A stretch of DNA of 64,000 nucleotides from Stutzerimonas azotifigens (GTDB taxonomy: Bacteria; Pseudomonadota; Gammaproteobacteria; Pseudomonadales; Pseudomonadaceae). The position numbers and the translations under genes are program-made. The notes below the pieces were generated by a model. The model saw nothing but the letters and a program-made list of their open reading frames with translations, was not told the DNA's origin and searched no databases. Shown here in pieces: positions 12,071 to 22,505 of the stretch. The stretch is from assembly GCF_013522725.1 (NCBI RefSeq), contig NZ_JAAMRF010000011.1, positions 62,001 to 126,000 on the forward strand, given 5' to 3'. How positions within the stretch are numbered: position 1 is the stretch's first letter; each line of letters opens with the position of its first letter.

Positions 12071-12964
12071 TTAACCTTCACCGTTCGCAGGCCCCGCACC
12101 GTTGTTTCGGGAGGCGCGGCCGCGAAAATCAAACAAGCTGTCGACAACGGCCACTACGGCCAGTAACGGATAAATCATGTGCATGAACAGCACCAGGGTG
12201 ACGTACAGCCCGACCAACCAGAACCGCGCCAATCTGCCCTGCGCAACCAGCCCGTGGATCAGGGCCAGGCCGGCAAAGGCCAGTGGCACGCTGCACAACG
12301 GCGTTAATACCGCCATCTGCACACCGAGGTTCGGGCCGATCAACATGCCCATCAGCAGCAGGAATGCCAGCAGCGGCCGAAAGCGCAGCGTCTGGAACTC
12401 GCGGCCGAAGCCGCCAGGGTTGTACAACACCCCCTGCCAGTAACGGCCGAGCATCAGGCTCAGCAGCGTCACCATCTGCATCAGCGCCGCCAGCAGACCA
12501 GTCAGAACCGGTGCCAACAACCCTTCGAGCCGCTCACGCTCGGCTACCGAAAGCTGCTCATAGGCACCCGACAAGGCGCCTGGAAGGACTTTCTGCAGCT
12601 CGCCCGCGACGGCCGCAATCGGCTCGCCGAACACTTCACCCAAGGCCCAGGCATACAACAACCCAAGCCCCACACTGCACAACATCACGCGGCTCCACGA
12701 GCCACTGCTTCGCAGCAGCAGCGCCAGGCCCAGCGCCCCCAATAGCACCAACAGCGTGCGGGGATCGCCGAAATACCACCAGACCAATGCCGGCAGCAGC
12801 GCCCAACCGATGACGCCAATCGCGTCGTTCAGGCCTCGCCGCAGCAGCACCAGACAGCCTGCCGCGGCACTTAGCCAGAACAACAGCGGCAGCGCCGCGG
12901 AACCGACCACCACCAGGGTGGCCTGCATGCGCCCGCGCATGATGAACTCAGCCAGCGCGCGCAT
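12071..12964 (-). CDS. DUF2232 family polytopic membrane protein
   Basis: A 297-residue hydrophobic protein with about seven or eight predicted membrane segments and short loops. Its function is unknown. A gene of this kind between rpsR and rplI is a known arrangement in Pseudomonas. It is transcribed with them (37 bases after rpsR, 21 before rplI), has an AAGGA ribosome site, and ends in a short polar Asn/Gly-rich tail. It resembles YybS-like proteins, but no active-site motif is visible, so only the family is proposed. Confidence 0.78.
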   Translation of the reverse strand: MRALAEFIMRGRMQATLVVVGSAALPLLFWLSAAAGCLVLLRRGLNDAIGVIGWALLPALVWWYFGDPRTLLVLLGALGLALLLRSSGSWSRVMLCSVGLGLLYAWALGEVFGEPIAAVAGELQKVLPGALSGAYEQLSVAERERLEGLLAPVLTGLLAALMQMVTLLSLMLGRYWQGVLYNPGGFGREFQTLRFRPLLAFLLLMGMLIGPNLGVQMAVLTPLCSVPLAFAGLALIHGLVAQGRLARFWLVGLYVTLVLFMHMIYPLLAVVAVVDSLFDFRGRASRNNGAGPANGEG

Positions 12965-13001
12965 GCGATTTATCCTTTACGTCTTTGTCGAGCAACCTGG
13001 T

Positions 13002-13232
13002 TCAACGACCGTGGCTGTCGGTGTAAGGCAGCAGGGCCAGGTAGCGCGCACGCTTGATGGCCGTGGCCAGCTGACGCTGGTAACGGGCCTTGGTTCCGGT
13101 GATACGGCTGGGGACAATCTTGCCGGTCTCGGAGATGTACGCCTTCAGGGTGTTGAGATCCTTGTAATCGATCTCTTTTACGCCTTCAGCGGTGAAACGG
13201 CAGAACTTACGACGACGGAAAAAACGTGCCAT
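13002..13232 (-). CDS. rpsR: 30S ribosomal protein S18
   Basis: Small-subunit platform protein that forms a heterodimer with S6. The 76-residue protein starts [11 protein letters not shown] and ends with the basic [11 protein letters not shown] segment typical of S18. The ATG at 13232 is chosen over an in-frame start five codons upstream because it gives the canonical N-terminus and length. It lies 27 bases after rpsF. Confidence 0.97.
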   Translation of the reverse strand: MARFFRRRKFCRFTAEGVKEIDYKDLNTLKAYISETGKIVPSRITGTKARYQRQLATAIKRARYLALLPYTDSHGR

Positions 13233-13259
13233 GAATAGGCTCCTCAATAGACCCGTGGA

Positions 13260-13679
13260 TTACTCGTCAGCGTTGTTATCGCTGCTGTCGCTGTCGCGCT
13301 CGTTGGAGCCATCAGCGTTATCAGGGCGATCACGACGCTCGCGGCGCTCGCTACGGTTTTCCTCGGCCTTGAGCATTTCGGACTGCTCGGTGACGGCTTC
13401 ATCGCGACGGATGACGAGGTTACGGATGACGGCGTCGTTGTAGCGGAAGTTGTCTTCCAGCTCGGCCAGGGCCTTGCCGCTGCACTCGACGTTCAGCATG
13501 ACGTAATGGGCTTTGTGCACGTTGTCGATGGCATAAGCCAGCTGACGGCGGCCCCAGTCTTCCAGGCGATGGATCTTGCCACCGTCTTCTTCGATCAGCT
13601 TGGTGTAACGCTCCACCATACCGCCGACCTGCTCGCTCTGGTCCGGATGAACCAGGAAGATGATTTCGTAATGACGCAT
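13260..13679 (-). CDS. rpsF: 30S ribosomal protein S6
   Basis: Small-subunit protein pairing with S18. The 139 residues comprise the conserved alpha/beta fold ([14 protein letters not shown] at the N-terminus) and a long acidic, disordered C-terminal tail rich in Glu, Asp, Ser and Asn, of the kind that RimK extends with glutamates. It is the first gene of the rpsF-rpsR-DUF2232-rplI operon, with a strong promoter at 13797-13825 and a structured leader. Confidence 0.97.
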   Translation of the reverse strand: MRHYEIIFLVHPDQSEQVGGMVERYTKLIEEDGGKIHRLEDWGRRQLAYAIDNVHKAHYVMLNVECSGKALAELEDNFRYNDAVIRNLVIRRDEAVTEQSEMLKAEENRSERRERRDRPDNADGSNERDSDSSDNNADE

Positions 13680-13695
13680 AGATGCTCCTTACGGG

Positions 13696-13725
13696 TTGCA
13701 GCCTGCCGGCAAAGCGGTCAGGCAA
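13696..13725 (-). ncRNA. Candidate S6:S18 autoregulatory leader of rpsF
   Basis: On the minus strand the rpsF leader folds as TTGCCTG...CAGGCTGCAA, with a CCG trinucleotide in the internal bulge and a GGC on the opposite side, 16 bases before the rpsF ATG. The known S6:S18 RNA motif has a bulged CCG and a hairpin GGC and lets the S6-S18 complex repress its own operon. This is a hand fold, not a covariance-model match. Confidence 0.45.
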
Positions 13726-13796
13726 GGAGTGAATGAGTAGTTATTCCTGCCGGCAAGACGGGCGCGCGAGCGCCTGCCGTACGGGCAAGGGGCGCC

Positions 13797-13825
13797 ATTC
13801 TAGAGAAGGCCCCGCGCGCGTGCAA
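13797..13825 (-). promoter_or_regulatory. Sigma70 promoter of the rpsF operon
   Basis: Reading the minus strand, -35 TTGCAC (13825-13820), a 17-base spacer and -10 TAGAAT (13802-13797) closely match consensus. Transcription should begin near 13790, leaving a leader of about 110 bases before rpsF. Confidence 0.8.
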
Positions 13826-13856
13826 GGCGAATGATGGTTTTTTGACCAGCCGCCGA

Positions 13857-15530
13857 TCAGTGCTGCGCCATGCCCTGCCGAGCTGACTGAATCCCGGCCA
13901 GCATATCCCGCACCCGGTGGATATCGTAGGGCTTGAGCATGGTGTGCAGCGGCTTGAGCCCCTCTTGCCGAGGATCGACCGCATAGCCCGATGCGATAAC
14001 CACACTCAACTGCGGGTAGCGCTCCTGCACTTTTCGCACCAGCTCGATTCCGCTCATGCCAGCAAGCCCGACGTCGGTGAACAGAACATCGAAGCGCTCG
14101 TTCTCCAGACGCGCCAGCGCATCCTCGGCCGACTCGCTGAGACTCACCTCATGACCCAACTCCATCATCACCTCGCCGGTGAGCATGCGCAGGGTCGGGT
14201 CGTCCTCGACGAACAGCACCTTGAGGCCTGCCGACTCGTCGGCCACAGCCGCTTCTTCAGCGGGGATCGCCGCCGCCGAGGACTTGGCAGACGTCGATTC
14301 AGCTTCGACTTCGTTACGCGGCAGCAGGACCACTACCGTGGTGCCCTTGTCCACTTCGCTTTGCAACGTCACGTGGCCGCCGCTCTGCTTGACGAAACCG
14401 TACACCATGCTCAACCCGAGACCGGAAGCATTGCTGGCCTGCTTGGTGGTGAAGAAAGGCTCGAAGGCACGCGCCTGCACATCGGACGCCATTCCGGGAC
14501 CATAGTCGGTCACCTGCAGCCGAACGTAGTCGCCGGGCGCCACCTCGGGATATTCCACCGAGCCCGCCTCGACCCTCTGGTTATGCACGCCAATCAGCAA
14601 TTTCCCACCAGCGCCCATGGCGTCGCGGGCATTGACAGCCAGGTTGAGAATCACCGTCTCGAGGTTGGACACATCGGCGAAGACCGGCCAGGCGCGCGGA
14701 TCGATGTCAACCTCGACGTCGGTCGCCTGGCCGAGCGAGCCGTGCAACAGCTCGAGCATGCGCGGCACCAGCTCACCGAGATGGATGGATTGGGGCTGCA
14801 GCGGCTGACGACTGGCGAAGGCGAGCAGCTGGCTGGCCAGTCGAGCGCCTTTTTCCACGCCACTGACCGCCGAATCGAGCCGGCGCAGTGCCGTGGCGTC
14901 GCCGGACAGGTTGCGCCGCAACAACTGCAGGTTGCCGCCGATGATCTGAAGCATGTTATTGAAATCGTGGGCGATACCGCCGGTCAACTTGCCGACGGCC
15001 TCGAGCTTCTGCGCCTGGAACAGCGCGGCCTCGGCTGCTCGCCGCTCCGCCTCGCTTCGCTCGAGCTCTTGAGTGCGCTCGCGGACCAGATCTTCCAGAT
15101 GCTGACGATGGCTGGCCAACTCTACCTCGCTGCGTTGCTCGCGGGTCACATGCTGCAGGACCGCCGTGACCTCACCCTGCTCACCCATGATCGGCGTATG
15201 CGTCACACTCCAGCAGCGGTCGTCGTCAACCGCGCCCTGCCCACTATCACGGCCGATGGCATAACGAATCACTGGCAGTGAGTCGGCCACTTTGCGCTCG
15301 AGCGCGCGCGTGAAGGAATCCAGCAGTTCCTGCACGTGACTGGACTCGGGCTGCTCGGGATTGGCTGCGAACGCCTCATGCAGGCGCCGCCCGCGAATCT
15401 CGTCCAATGCTCGGCCGGTGAGGCGCAGGTAGGCCGCATTGGCGTCGAGGATGACCAGCTCGGGATCGAGCAGCACATAGGCATTTGGTGACAGCCGGAA
15501 CAGGCTCTCGAACGACGGGCTTTGCAGCAT
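13857..15530 (-). CDS. PAS-domain hybrid sensor histidine kinase
   Basis: A 557-residue predicted cytoplasmic hybrid kinase: N-terminal PAS domain (about 5-130), coiled-coil linker (135-178), HisKA with phosphoacceptor H188 in GGIAHDFNN, HATPase_c (about 290-410, with N-box NLAVNARDAM and G-box GLGLSMVYG), then a C-terminal receiver with D486 as probable phosphoacceptor. No membrane segment is seen. It sits between rpsF and rlmB, where P. aeruginosa has no such gene as far as I recall. The ATG at 15530 follows an excellent GGAGGTGGTA ribosome site. The input signal and output partner are unknown, and there is no separate response regulator nearby. Confidence 0.85.
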   Translation of the reverse strand: MLQSPSFESLFRLSPNAYVLLDPELVILDANAAYLRLTGRALDEIRGRRLHEAFAANPEQPESSHVQELLDSFTRALERKVADSLPVIRYAIGRDSGQGAVDDDRCWSVTHTPIMGEQGEVTAVLQHVTREQRSEVELASHRQHLEDLVRERTQELERSEAERRAAEAALFQAQKLEAVGKLTGGIAHDFNNMLQIIGGNLQLLRRNLSGDATALRRLDSAVSGVEKGARLASQLLAFASRQPLQPQSIHLGELVPRMLELLHGSLGQATDVEVDIDPRAWPVFADVSNLETVILNLAVNARDAMGAGGKLLIGVHNQRVEAGSVEYPEVAPGDYVRLQVTDYGPGMASDVQARAFEPFFTTKQASNASGLGLSMVYGFVKQSGGHVTLQSEVDKGTTVVVLLPRNEVEAESTSAKSSAAAIPAEEAAVADESAGLKVLFVEDDPTLRMLTGEVMMELGHEVSLSESAEDALARLENERFDVLFTDVGLAGMSGIELVRKVQERYPQLSVVIASGYAVDPRQEGLKPLHTMLKPYDIHRVRDMLAGIQSARQGMAQH

Positions 15531-15618
15531 TACCACCTCCAACACGCGGGCCTGGCGACGCACGGCGGCGTTCTTGACAGCCAGATCCCAGCAACTGGCT
15601 CAGGGCCTCGGACTTGAT

Positions 15619-15645
15619 TAAAAAAGGAGCCGGGCTTTGCGGCTC
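15619..15645 (-). terminator. Intrinsic terminator after rlmB
   Basis: On the minus strand, GAGCCG and CGGCTC pair around a 7-base loop and are followed by CTTTTTTT. It ends the rnr-rlmB transcript and isolates the downstream sensor-kinase gene. Confidence 0.85.
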
Positions 15646-15728
15646 GGGCTAGCCATTGACCGCGAAACCCGCTATCGGTTGCCGGCCGATCGCCAAAGTG
15701 CGAACCAACCGACAGGGCGCGCCGCCGA

Positions 15729-16472
15729 TCAGCGTGCCCGACGCTGGCGCAACGCTTCGAACAGGCAGACCCCGGTGGCGACCGAGACATTGAGGCTGCT
15801 GACGCTACCTGCCATGGGTAGCCGTACCAGGTAATCGCAATGCTCGCGGGTCAACCGTCGCATGCCCTTGCCCTCGGCGCCCATGATCAGCACCGTTGGC
15901 CCAGTCAGATCCTGAGCATAGAGCTCCTGCTCCGCCTCGCCCGCGGTGCCGACGGTCCATAAGCCACGCTGGCGCAGTTTCTCGAGCGTGCGCGCAAGGT
16001 TGGTCACGGCCACCAGCGGAATCACCTCCGCCGCACCGCATGCCACCTTGCGCACCGTCGCATTAAGCGTGGCCGATTTGTCCTTGGGTACGATCACCGC
16101 GAGCACGCCAGCGGCATCCGCGGTGCGCAGACAGGCGCCAAGGTTGTGCGGGTCGGTGACGCCGTCGAGCACCAGCAGCAGCGGCGGCGTCTCGGTACGG
16201 TCGAGCAACTCCTCAAGCATCGCCTCGCCCCACACCTGGCTGGGGCTGACATCGGCGACCACACCCTGATGCACACCATCAACCCAGGCATCCATCTCGC
16301 GGCGCTCGCATTGTCCGACCGATACCCGCGCCTGCCCGGCGAGATCGAGCAGTACCTGAACGCGAGGATCACCGCGGCCTTCGGCGAGCCAGACCTGCTT
16401 GACCCGCTTGGGATGATGTCGCAACAGCGCTTCTACGGCATGCAGGCCGTAGATTTTTTCGAGATCACTCAT
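15729..16472 (-). CDS. rlmB: 23S rRNA (guanosine-2'-O)-methyltransferase RlmB
   Basis: SpoU/TrmH-family enzyme that 2'-O-methylates G2251 of 23S rRNA using SAM. The 247-residue protein has an N-terminal L30e-like RNA-binding domain starting IYGLHAVEALL and a C-terminal SPOUT domain with motifs 1-3 (DPHNLGACLRT, LIMGAEGKGMRRL, SSLNVSVATGVCLFE). Its ATG overlaps the rnr stop codon as ATGA, so the two genes are translationally coupled. Confidence 0.95.
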   Translation of the reverse strand: MSDLEKIYGLHAVEALLRHHPKRVKQVWLAEGRGDPRVQVLLDLAGQARVSVGQCERREMDAWVDGVHQGVVADVSPSQVWGEAMLEELLDRTETPPLLLVLDGVTDPHNLGACLRTADAAGVLAVIVPKDKSATLNATVRKVACGAAEVIPLVAVTNLARTLEKLRQRGLWTVGTAGEAEQELYAQDLTGPTVLIMGAEGKGMRRLTREHCDYLVRLPMAGSVSSLNVSVATGVCLFEALRQRRAR

Positions 16473-19036
16473 GATTTGGCCTTGCGCTTACGAGGAGCCG
16501 AGCCCGCATCCTTGCTTGCGCTCGGTTTGGCAGCAGCCGGCTTGCTCGAGGTACTGCTGCGCTTTTCACCCTTCGGCGCACCGGCCTTGGCCTTTTTCGG
16601 CGCCTTGGCTTCGGCCAGTAGCGCCTTCTTCAACTCGCGACTCTTACGCACCTCGGCGTTGCCGCGCGTCTCGTCCGGCATGAAGGACTCGTCCGCGCCG
16701 CGCTTGGCGCTCTCGTCCTTACGCTTGCCGCGTGGAGCCTTGCCCGCAGTGGCCCCGTTCGATGCGCGGTCGCCACGGCCGACAGTACCGCCGCTGCTGA
16801 GCTCGAAATCGATCTTGCGCTCGTCGAGCGCAACGCGCATGACTTTGACCTGGACGGTGTCACCGAGACGGAAACTGCGCCCGGTCTTTTCGCCGGCGAG
16901 GCGATGATGCAGCGGATCGAAGTGGTAATAGTCGCCGGGCAGAGCGGTGACGTGGACCAAGCCTTCGACATAGATGTCGGTCAGCTCGACGAAGATACCG
17001 AAGCCGGTCACTGCCGTGATCACGCCTGGGAAAACCTCGCCGACGCGATCCTTCATGAACTCGCACTTGAGCCAGTTGACCACATCGCGCGTCGCCTCGT
17101 CGGCACGCCGCTCGGTCATCGAGCACTGCTCGCCGAGCTGTTCGAGCGCCGCCTCGTCGTACGGATAGATCTTGGCCTTGGGCATCACCGCTGCGCCCTC
17201 GCGCCGCACGTGCGGCGTCTCACGCTTGGAGCGGATGACGCTGCGAATGGCACGGTGAATCAACAGGTCCGGATAGCGCCGGATAGGCGAGGTGAAATGC
17301 GCATAGGCTTCGTAGTTGAGACCGAAGTGACCGTTGTTCTCGGCGCTGTACACCGCCTGGCTCAGGGAGCGCAGCATCACGGTCTGGATCAGGTGATAGT
17401 CCGGGCGCTCGCGAATGGCCTCGAGCAGTGCCTGGTAATCCTTGGGTGTTGGACCTTCCTTGCCGCGGTGCAGCGTCAGACCGAGTTCGGCGAGAAAGGC
17501 TCTCAGCTTTTCCAGACGCTCCGGCGGCGGGCCGTCGTGCACGCGGTAGAGCGCCGGTATTTCGTGCTTACGCATGAACTCGGCGGTCGCCACGTTGGCG
17601 CAGAGCATGCACTCTTCGATCAACTTGTGCGCATCGTTGCGTTGGGTCGGGCGAATCTCGGCGATCTTGCGCCCGGACCCGAAGATGATCCGGGTTTCCT
17701 GGGTTTCAAAATCGATGGCGCCGCGCGTATGACGGGCCTTGAGCAGAATCTTGTAGAGATCGTAGAGCTGCTTGAGATTCGGTAATACGCCCTCGTACTC
17801 GTTGCGCAGCTCCTTTCCCTCGGCGGAGCGCGCCTGCTCGAGCATGCAGCTGACCTTGTTGTAGGTCAGCCGGGCGTGGGAATGGATGACCGCCTCATAG
17901 AACTGGTAGTCGGTCATCTTGCCGGACTTGCTCAAGGTGATCTCGCAAACCATCGCCAGGCGATCGACATGCGGATTGAGCGAGCACAGGCCGTTGGAGA
18001 GCTCTTCCGGCAACATCGGCACGACGCGCTCGGGGAAATACACCGAGTTACCGCGATTCTTCGCCTCTTCATCAAGCGCCGAACCGACCCTGACGTAATG
18101 GGACACATCGGCGATCGCGACATACAGCCGATAGCCGCCGGAAAACAGCTTCCAGCCGCTGAGCTTCTCGCAGTAGACGGCGTCGTCGAAATCGCGCGCA
18201 TCCTCGCCATCGATGGTAACGAACGGCAGGTGGCGAAGGTCGACGCGCTTCTGCTTGTCCTTCTCTTCCACCTCGGGCTTGAGCTTGGCCGCTTCGCGAA
18301 CCACCGCCTCTGGCCAAACATGAGGAATATCGAAGCTGCGCAGGGCGACGTCGATCTCCATGCCCGGCGCCATGTAGTTGCCGATTACCTCGACCACATC
18401 GCCCTGCGGCTGGAAGCGCGGCGTGGGCCAATGGGTAATCTTGATTTCGACGAACTGCCCGGGCCGGGCATTCATGGTCCGCCCCGGCGTGACCAGCACT
18501 TCCTGCTGGATCTTCGGGTTGTCGGCCTGCACGAAGCCGATGCCGCTTTCTTCCTGATAGCGCCCGACGATGGTCTCGTGCGCCCGACTGATGACCTCGA
18601 CGATGGCGCCTTCGCGGCGGCCACGGCGATCAAGCCCGGAAACCCTGGCCAGGCCGCGGTCACCGTCGAACACCAGGCGCATCTGTGCAGGACTGAGGAA
18701 CAGGTCATCGCTGCCGTCATCCGGCACCAGGAAGCCGAAACCGTCCCGGTGCCCGCTGATACGGCCACAAATCAGGTCCAGCTTGTCCACCGGGGCATAG
18801 GTACCGCGGCGGGTATAGATGAGCTGGCCATCGCGCTCCATGGCGCGCAGGCGACGACGAAGGGCTTCGATGTCTTCTTCGGAAACGAGGCCGAACTCGT
18901 CCACTAGCTGCTCGCGACTGGCAGGCGAGCCACGCTCACTCAAGTGCTGGAGAATCAGCTCACGGCTGGGGATGGGATTTTCGTATTTTTCCGCCTCGCG
19001 GGCGGCCTCGGGATCGAGAGATTGCCAGTCGGCCAT
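16469..19036 (-). CDS. rnr: Ribonuclease R
   Basis: Processive 3'-5' exoribonuclease that degrades structured RNA. The 855-residue order is an N-terminal helix-turn-helix, two cold-shock domains, an RNB catalytic domain (Asp cluster in GEDARDFDDAVY near residue 275-286), an S1 domain (about 640-725), and a Lys/Ala/Ser/Arg-rich basic tail over the last ~110 residues. The tail matches the family's RNA-binding extension. It is co-transcribed with rlmB. Confidence 0.96.
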   Translation of the reverse strand: MADWQSLDPEAAREAEKYENPIPSRELILQHLSERGSPASREQLVDEFGLVSEEDIEALRRRLRAMERDGQLIYTRRGTYAPVDKLDLICGRISGHRDGFGFLVPDDGSDDLFLSPAQMRLVFDGDRGLARVSGLDRRGRREGAIVEVISRAHETIVGRYQEESGIGFVQADNPKIQQEVLVTPGRTMNARPGQFVEIKITHWPTPRFQPQGDVVEVIGNYMAPGMEIDVALRSFDIPHVWPEAVVREAAKLKPEVEEKDKQKRVDLRHLPFVTIDGEDARDFDDAVYCEKLSGWKLFSGGYRLYVAIADVSHYVRVGSALDEEAKNRGNSVYFPERVVPMLPEELSNGLCSLNPHVDRLAMVCEITLSKSGKMTDYQFYEAVIHSHARLTYNKVSCMLEQARSAEGKELRNEYEGVLPNLKQLYDLYKILLKARHTRGAIDFETQETRIIFGSGRKIAEIRPTQRNDAHKLIEECMLCANVATAEFMRKHEIPALYRVHDGPPPERLEKLRAFLAELGLTLHRGKEGPTPKDYQALLEAIRERPDYHLIQTVMLRSLSQAVYSAENNGHFGLNYEAYAHFTSPIRRYPDLLIHRAIRSVIRSKRETPHVRREGAAVMPKAKIYPYDEAALEQLGEQCSMTERRADEATRDVVNWLKCEFMKDRVGEVFPGVITAVTGFGIFVELTDIYVEGLVHVTALPGDYYHFDPLHHRLAGEKTGRSFRLGDTVQVKVMRVALDERKIDFELSSGGTVGRGDRASNGATAGKAPRGKRKDESAKRGADESFMPDETRGNAEVRKSRELKKALLAEAKAPKKAKAGAPKGEKRSSTSSKPAAAKPSASKDAGSAPRKRKAKS

Positions 19037-19153
19037 TAAGTGAAGTCACCTTTTATTCGTGTGCGGAGGCTGTTGCCTCTTGTCTGTTTCTATTGAAGCG
19101 CGAAACGCTCGTCGGAGGCACCTTTCAAGCGAATTATTTTTCGTAATCCGGGG

Positions 19154-19182
19154 TTTACAACCCAACACCCCCTCCGTATAGT
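19154..19182 (+). promoter_or_regulatory. Sigma70 promoter of the tRNA-Leu pair
   Basis: TTTACA (19154-19159), exactly 17 bases, then TATAGT (19177-19182), followed by a GC-rich discriminator (TCGCGCCC), a feature of stringently controlled stable-RNA promoters. The first tRNA begins 64 bases after the -10. Confidence 0.8.
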
Positions 19183-19245
19183 TCGCGCCCACAATGTCGA
19201 GTAGATGTTGTAACACGGAAACAATTAAGTATCATCGTTTCCCGT

Positions 19246-19332
19246 GCCCAGGTGGCGGAATTGGTAGACGCACTAGGTTCAGGTCCTAGCGGTGGCAACA
19301 CCGTGGAAGTTCGAGTCTTCTCCTGGGCACCA
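19246..19332 (+). tRNA. tRNA-Leu (CAG), copy 1
   Basis: 87-nt class II tRNA. The acceptor stem is GCCCAGG/CCTGGGC with encoded ACCA. The anticodon stem is CTAGG/CCTAG with loop TTCAGGT, giving anticodon CAG (reads CUG). A long variable arm and TTCGAGT in the T-loop are present. CUG is the dominant Leu codon in this GC-rich genome. Confidence 0.97.
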
Positions 19333-19449
19333 CTTACAACGACACAAGGCTCAACCGATGGTTGCAGTTTTGTGGAGCGCAAGACGAAGTGACCGACTTC
19401 GGCTGATACATCAGCAAAACGGTCAGCCGATGAGTGATCATCGCAACGT

Positions 19450-19536
19450 GCCCAGGTGGCGGAATTGGTAGACGCACTAGGTTCAGGTCCTAGCGGTGGC
19501 AACACCGTGGAAGTTCGAGTCTTCTCCTGGGCACCA
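19450..19536 (+). tRNA. tRNA-Leu (CAG), copy 2
   Basis: Identical in sequence to the copy at 19246-19332 over all 87 nt and separated from it by 117 bases. A tandem pair at this site, between rnr and purA, is also found in P. aeruginosa. Both copies probably form one transcript ending at the terminator immediately downstream. Confidence 0.97.
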
Positions 19537-19544
19537 CTCTTCAT

Positions 19545-19576
19545 AAAAAAACCGAGCCACTGGCTCGGTTTTTTTA
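19545..19576 (+). terminator. Terminator of the tRNA-Leu transcript
   Basis: ACCGAGCC/GGCTCGGT around a 3-base loop, flanked by an A-run before and seven T after. It lies 9 bases after the second tRNA and probably works in both directions. Confidence 0.9.
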
Positions 19577-19644
19577 TGTCCGCAAATCTCATCAGCCGGC
19601 TATGCGCCTGCCCTTCCCCTGGCGGCTGGAGATCTCTTCGACCA

Positions 19645-19676
19645 CAAAAAAGCCGACCCTGGGTCGGCTTTTTTTA
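19645..19676 (-). terminator. Terminator of purA
   Basis: AGCCGACC/GGTCGGCT with a 3-base loop and A/T runs on both sides, 11 bases beyond the purA stop on the minus strand. It is bidirectional in form. Confidence 0.88.
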
Positions 19677-19686
19677 CCAGCGCAAA

Positions 19687-21003
<1,317 letters not shown>

Positions 21004-21066
21004 CTATGCCGGCGACGAGCCGGCGAAAATTCGTGCAGCGCTATTGGAGCGCCACGCTGTGGACGA

Positions 21067-22254
21067 TCAACCAGCCAGCGGCCTCACCGCCCAGCCCCCG
21101 TCCTCGGGTACCAGCCGGCGATCGCAGCCGGCCATGGCAGCGGCGTGCTGATCCTGCCCATCGAGCGCCTGGACCACCCGCTCACCGGCCCGACGCAACT
21201 CGCATACCTGCTGCCAGAGCCCGGTATCGGTCGATTGCGGCGCCCAAATTCCGGTGGGCGCCGTGCACAGCTGCGCCACACCAAGGCTCACCAACGCCTT
21301 GAGATCGGTAGAAAAGCCCGTCGCTGGGCGCGCACGCCCGAAATCGGCACCGATGTCGTCATAGCGACCGCCCTGGGCGATCGACTGCCCCACGCCCGGG
21401 ACGAAGGCGGCGAACACCACCCCGGTATGGTAGTGGTAGCCGCGCAACTCACCGAGATCGAAATACAGCGGTAGTTCAGGGTAGCGGAGCGCACACTGGT
21501 CTGCGATCTGGATCAACGTTTGCAGCGCGTCCTGCACCTGCGCGGGAGCGCCAGCGAGCTCACGCTCTGCCACATCGAGCACGTTGCGCCCACCACACAG
21601 GCCGACCAGGGCTCGAATCATCCGCGCCAGAGCCGGCTCGACAGCGGCCGTCAGCGCTTCGACCTCATCGATCGCCTTGCGCTGCAGCGCATCGAACACT
21701 TGCTGCTCGGCACTGCCAGACAGCCCGGCGGCACGCGCCAGCCCTCGATAGATGCCGACATGACCGAGATCCATGTGCACGTCCGGCACCTGCGCCAGCT
21801 CGAGCATCTCGAGCATCAGGCTGATCACCTCGATATCGCTGCCGACGCCGCCGTCACCATAGAGCTCGGCGCCCAGCTGGATCGGACTGCGCGAGGTCGA
21901 CAGGGCCCGAGGCTTGGCATGCAGCACGCTGCCCGCGTAACACAGGCGGCTCGGCCCATCGCGACGCAGCGTATGGGCATCGACGCGCGCGACCTGGGGC
22001 GTGATGTCGGCACGCAGCCCCATCTGCCGCCCCGAGAGCGGATCAATCACCTTGAAAGTTTTCAGGTCGAGCTCCTGGCCAGCGCCGGTGAGCAGCGATT
22101 CGAGAAATTCGATATGCGGAGTGATGACCAGCTCGTAGCCCCAGCGCTGGAAAAGATCCAGAACCCGGCGTCGGGCGGTCTCGATGCGCGCCGCTTCGGG
22201 CGGCAGCACCTCTTCGATGCCATCTGGCAGGAGCCAGCGGTCTACCGTTGCCAT
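21067..22254 (-). CDS. hisZ: ATP phosphoribosyltransferase regulatory subunit HisZ
   Basis: HisRS-like paralogue lacking tRNA-charging function. It pairs with the short-form HisG to make the first enzyme of histidine synthesis. The 395-residue protein has class II synthetase motifs (motif 1 around residue 50, motif 2-like [12 protein letters not shown]) but no anticodon domain, which separates it from HisS. The ATG at 22254 ([12 protein letters not shown]) gives the usual family length. It precedes purA by 87 bases. Confidence 0.94.
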   Translation of the reverse strand: MATVDRWLLPDGIEEVLPPEAARIETARRRVLDLFQRWGYELVITPHIEFLESLLTGAGQELDLKTFKVIDPLSGRQMGLRADITPQVARVDAHTLRRDGPSRLCYAGSVLHAKPRALSTSRSPIQLGAELYGDGGVGSDIEVISLMLEMLELAQVPDVHMDLGHVGIYRGLARAAGLSGSAEQQVFDALQRKAIDEVEALTAAVEPALARMIRALVGLCGGRNVLDVAERELAGAPAQVQDALQTLIQIADQCALRYPELPLYFDLGELRGYHYHTGVVFAAFVPGVGQSIAQGGRYDDIGADFGRARPATGFSTDLKALVSLGVAQLCTAPTGIWAPQSTDTGLWQQVCELRRAGERVVQALDGQDQHAAAMAGCDRRLVPEDGGWAVRPLAG

Positions 22255-22421
22255 TTCGCCATTCACCTCTCGATCCGGCAAGCCTAGTCAAGCAGACGAA
22301 GACCGTACCAGACCTGGCCAGCCTTCGTTTGACGTGCAGTTATGTGCGGTCCGCAGGACCTTCCCACCACCCGGACTGCTCCAGAGGGCGAGCCGCCCGG
22401 CCAATCGCTGGACGCAGACGC

Positions 22422-22444
22422 AAAAAAGCCGGGGTTTTCCCGGC
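22422..22444 (-). terminator. Intrinsic terminator after hflC
   Basis: Minus-strand GCCGGG/CCCGGC with a 5-base loop and six T. It lies 78 bases beyond the hflC stop and ends the hfl transcript before hisZ. Confidence 0.85.
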
Positions 22445-22476
22445 CGGCGGATCATAGCAATGTTTTGCCGATGGGT

Positions 22477-22505
22477 CACCCGACGGCGCGTCGCGCCGTC
22501 GGGTG
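22477..22505. other. Perfect GC-rich hairpin downstream of hflC
   Basis: CACCCGACGGCG and CGCCGTCGGGTG form a 12-bp perfect stem around a 5-base loop, 17 bases beyond the hflC stop and before the terminator. No T-run follows, so it is more likely to protect the 3' end of the hflKC mRNA than to terminate. Confidence 0.6.

Noticed and set aside
19155-19592. Minus-strand frame across the two tRNA genes, with an internally repeated protein segment
   Set aside because: The protein repeat is simply the identical tRNA pair read as codons.
22288-22479. 63-codon minus-strand frame between hisZ and hflC, possible DUF2065
   Set aside because: Lacks hydrophobic helices, is Arg/Ser/Gly-rich, and runs through the terminator hairpin.
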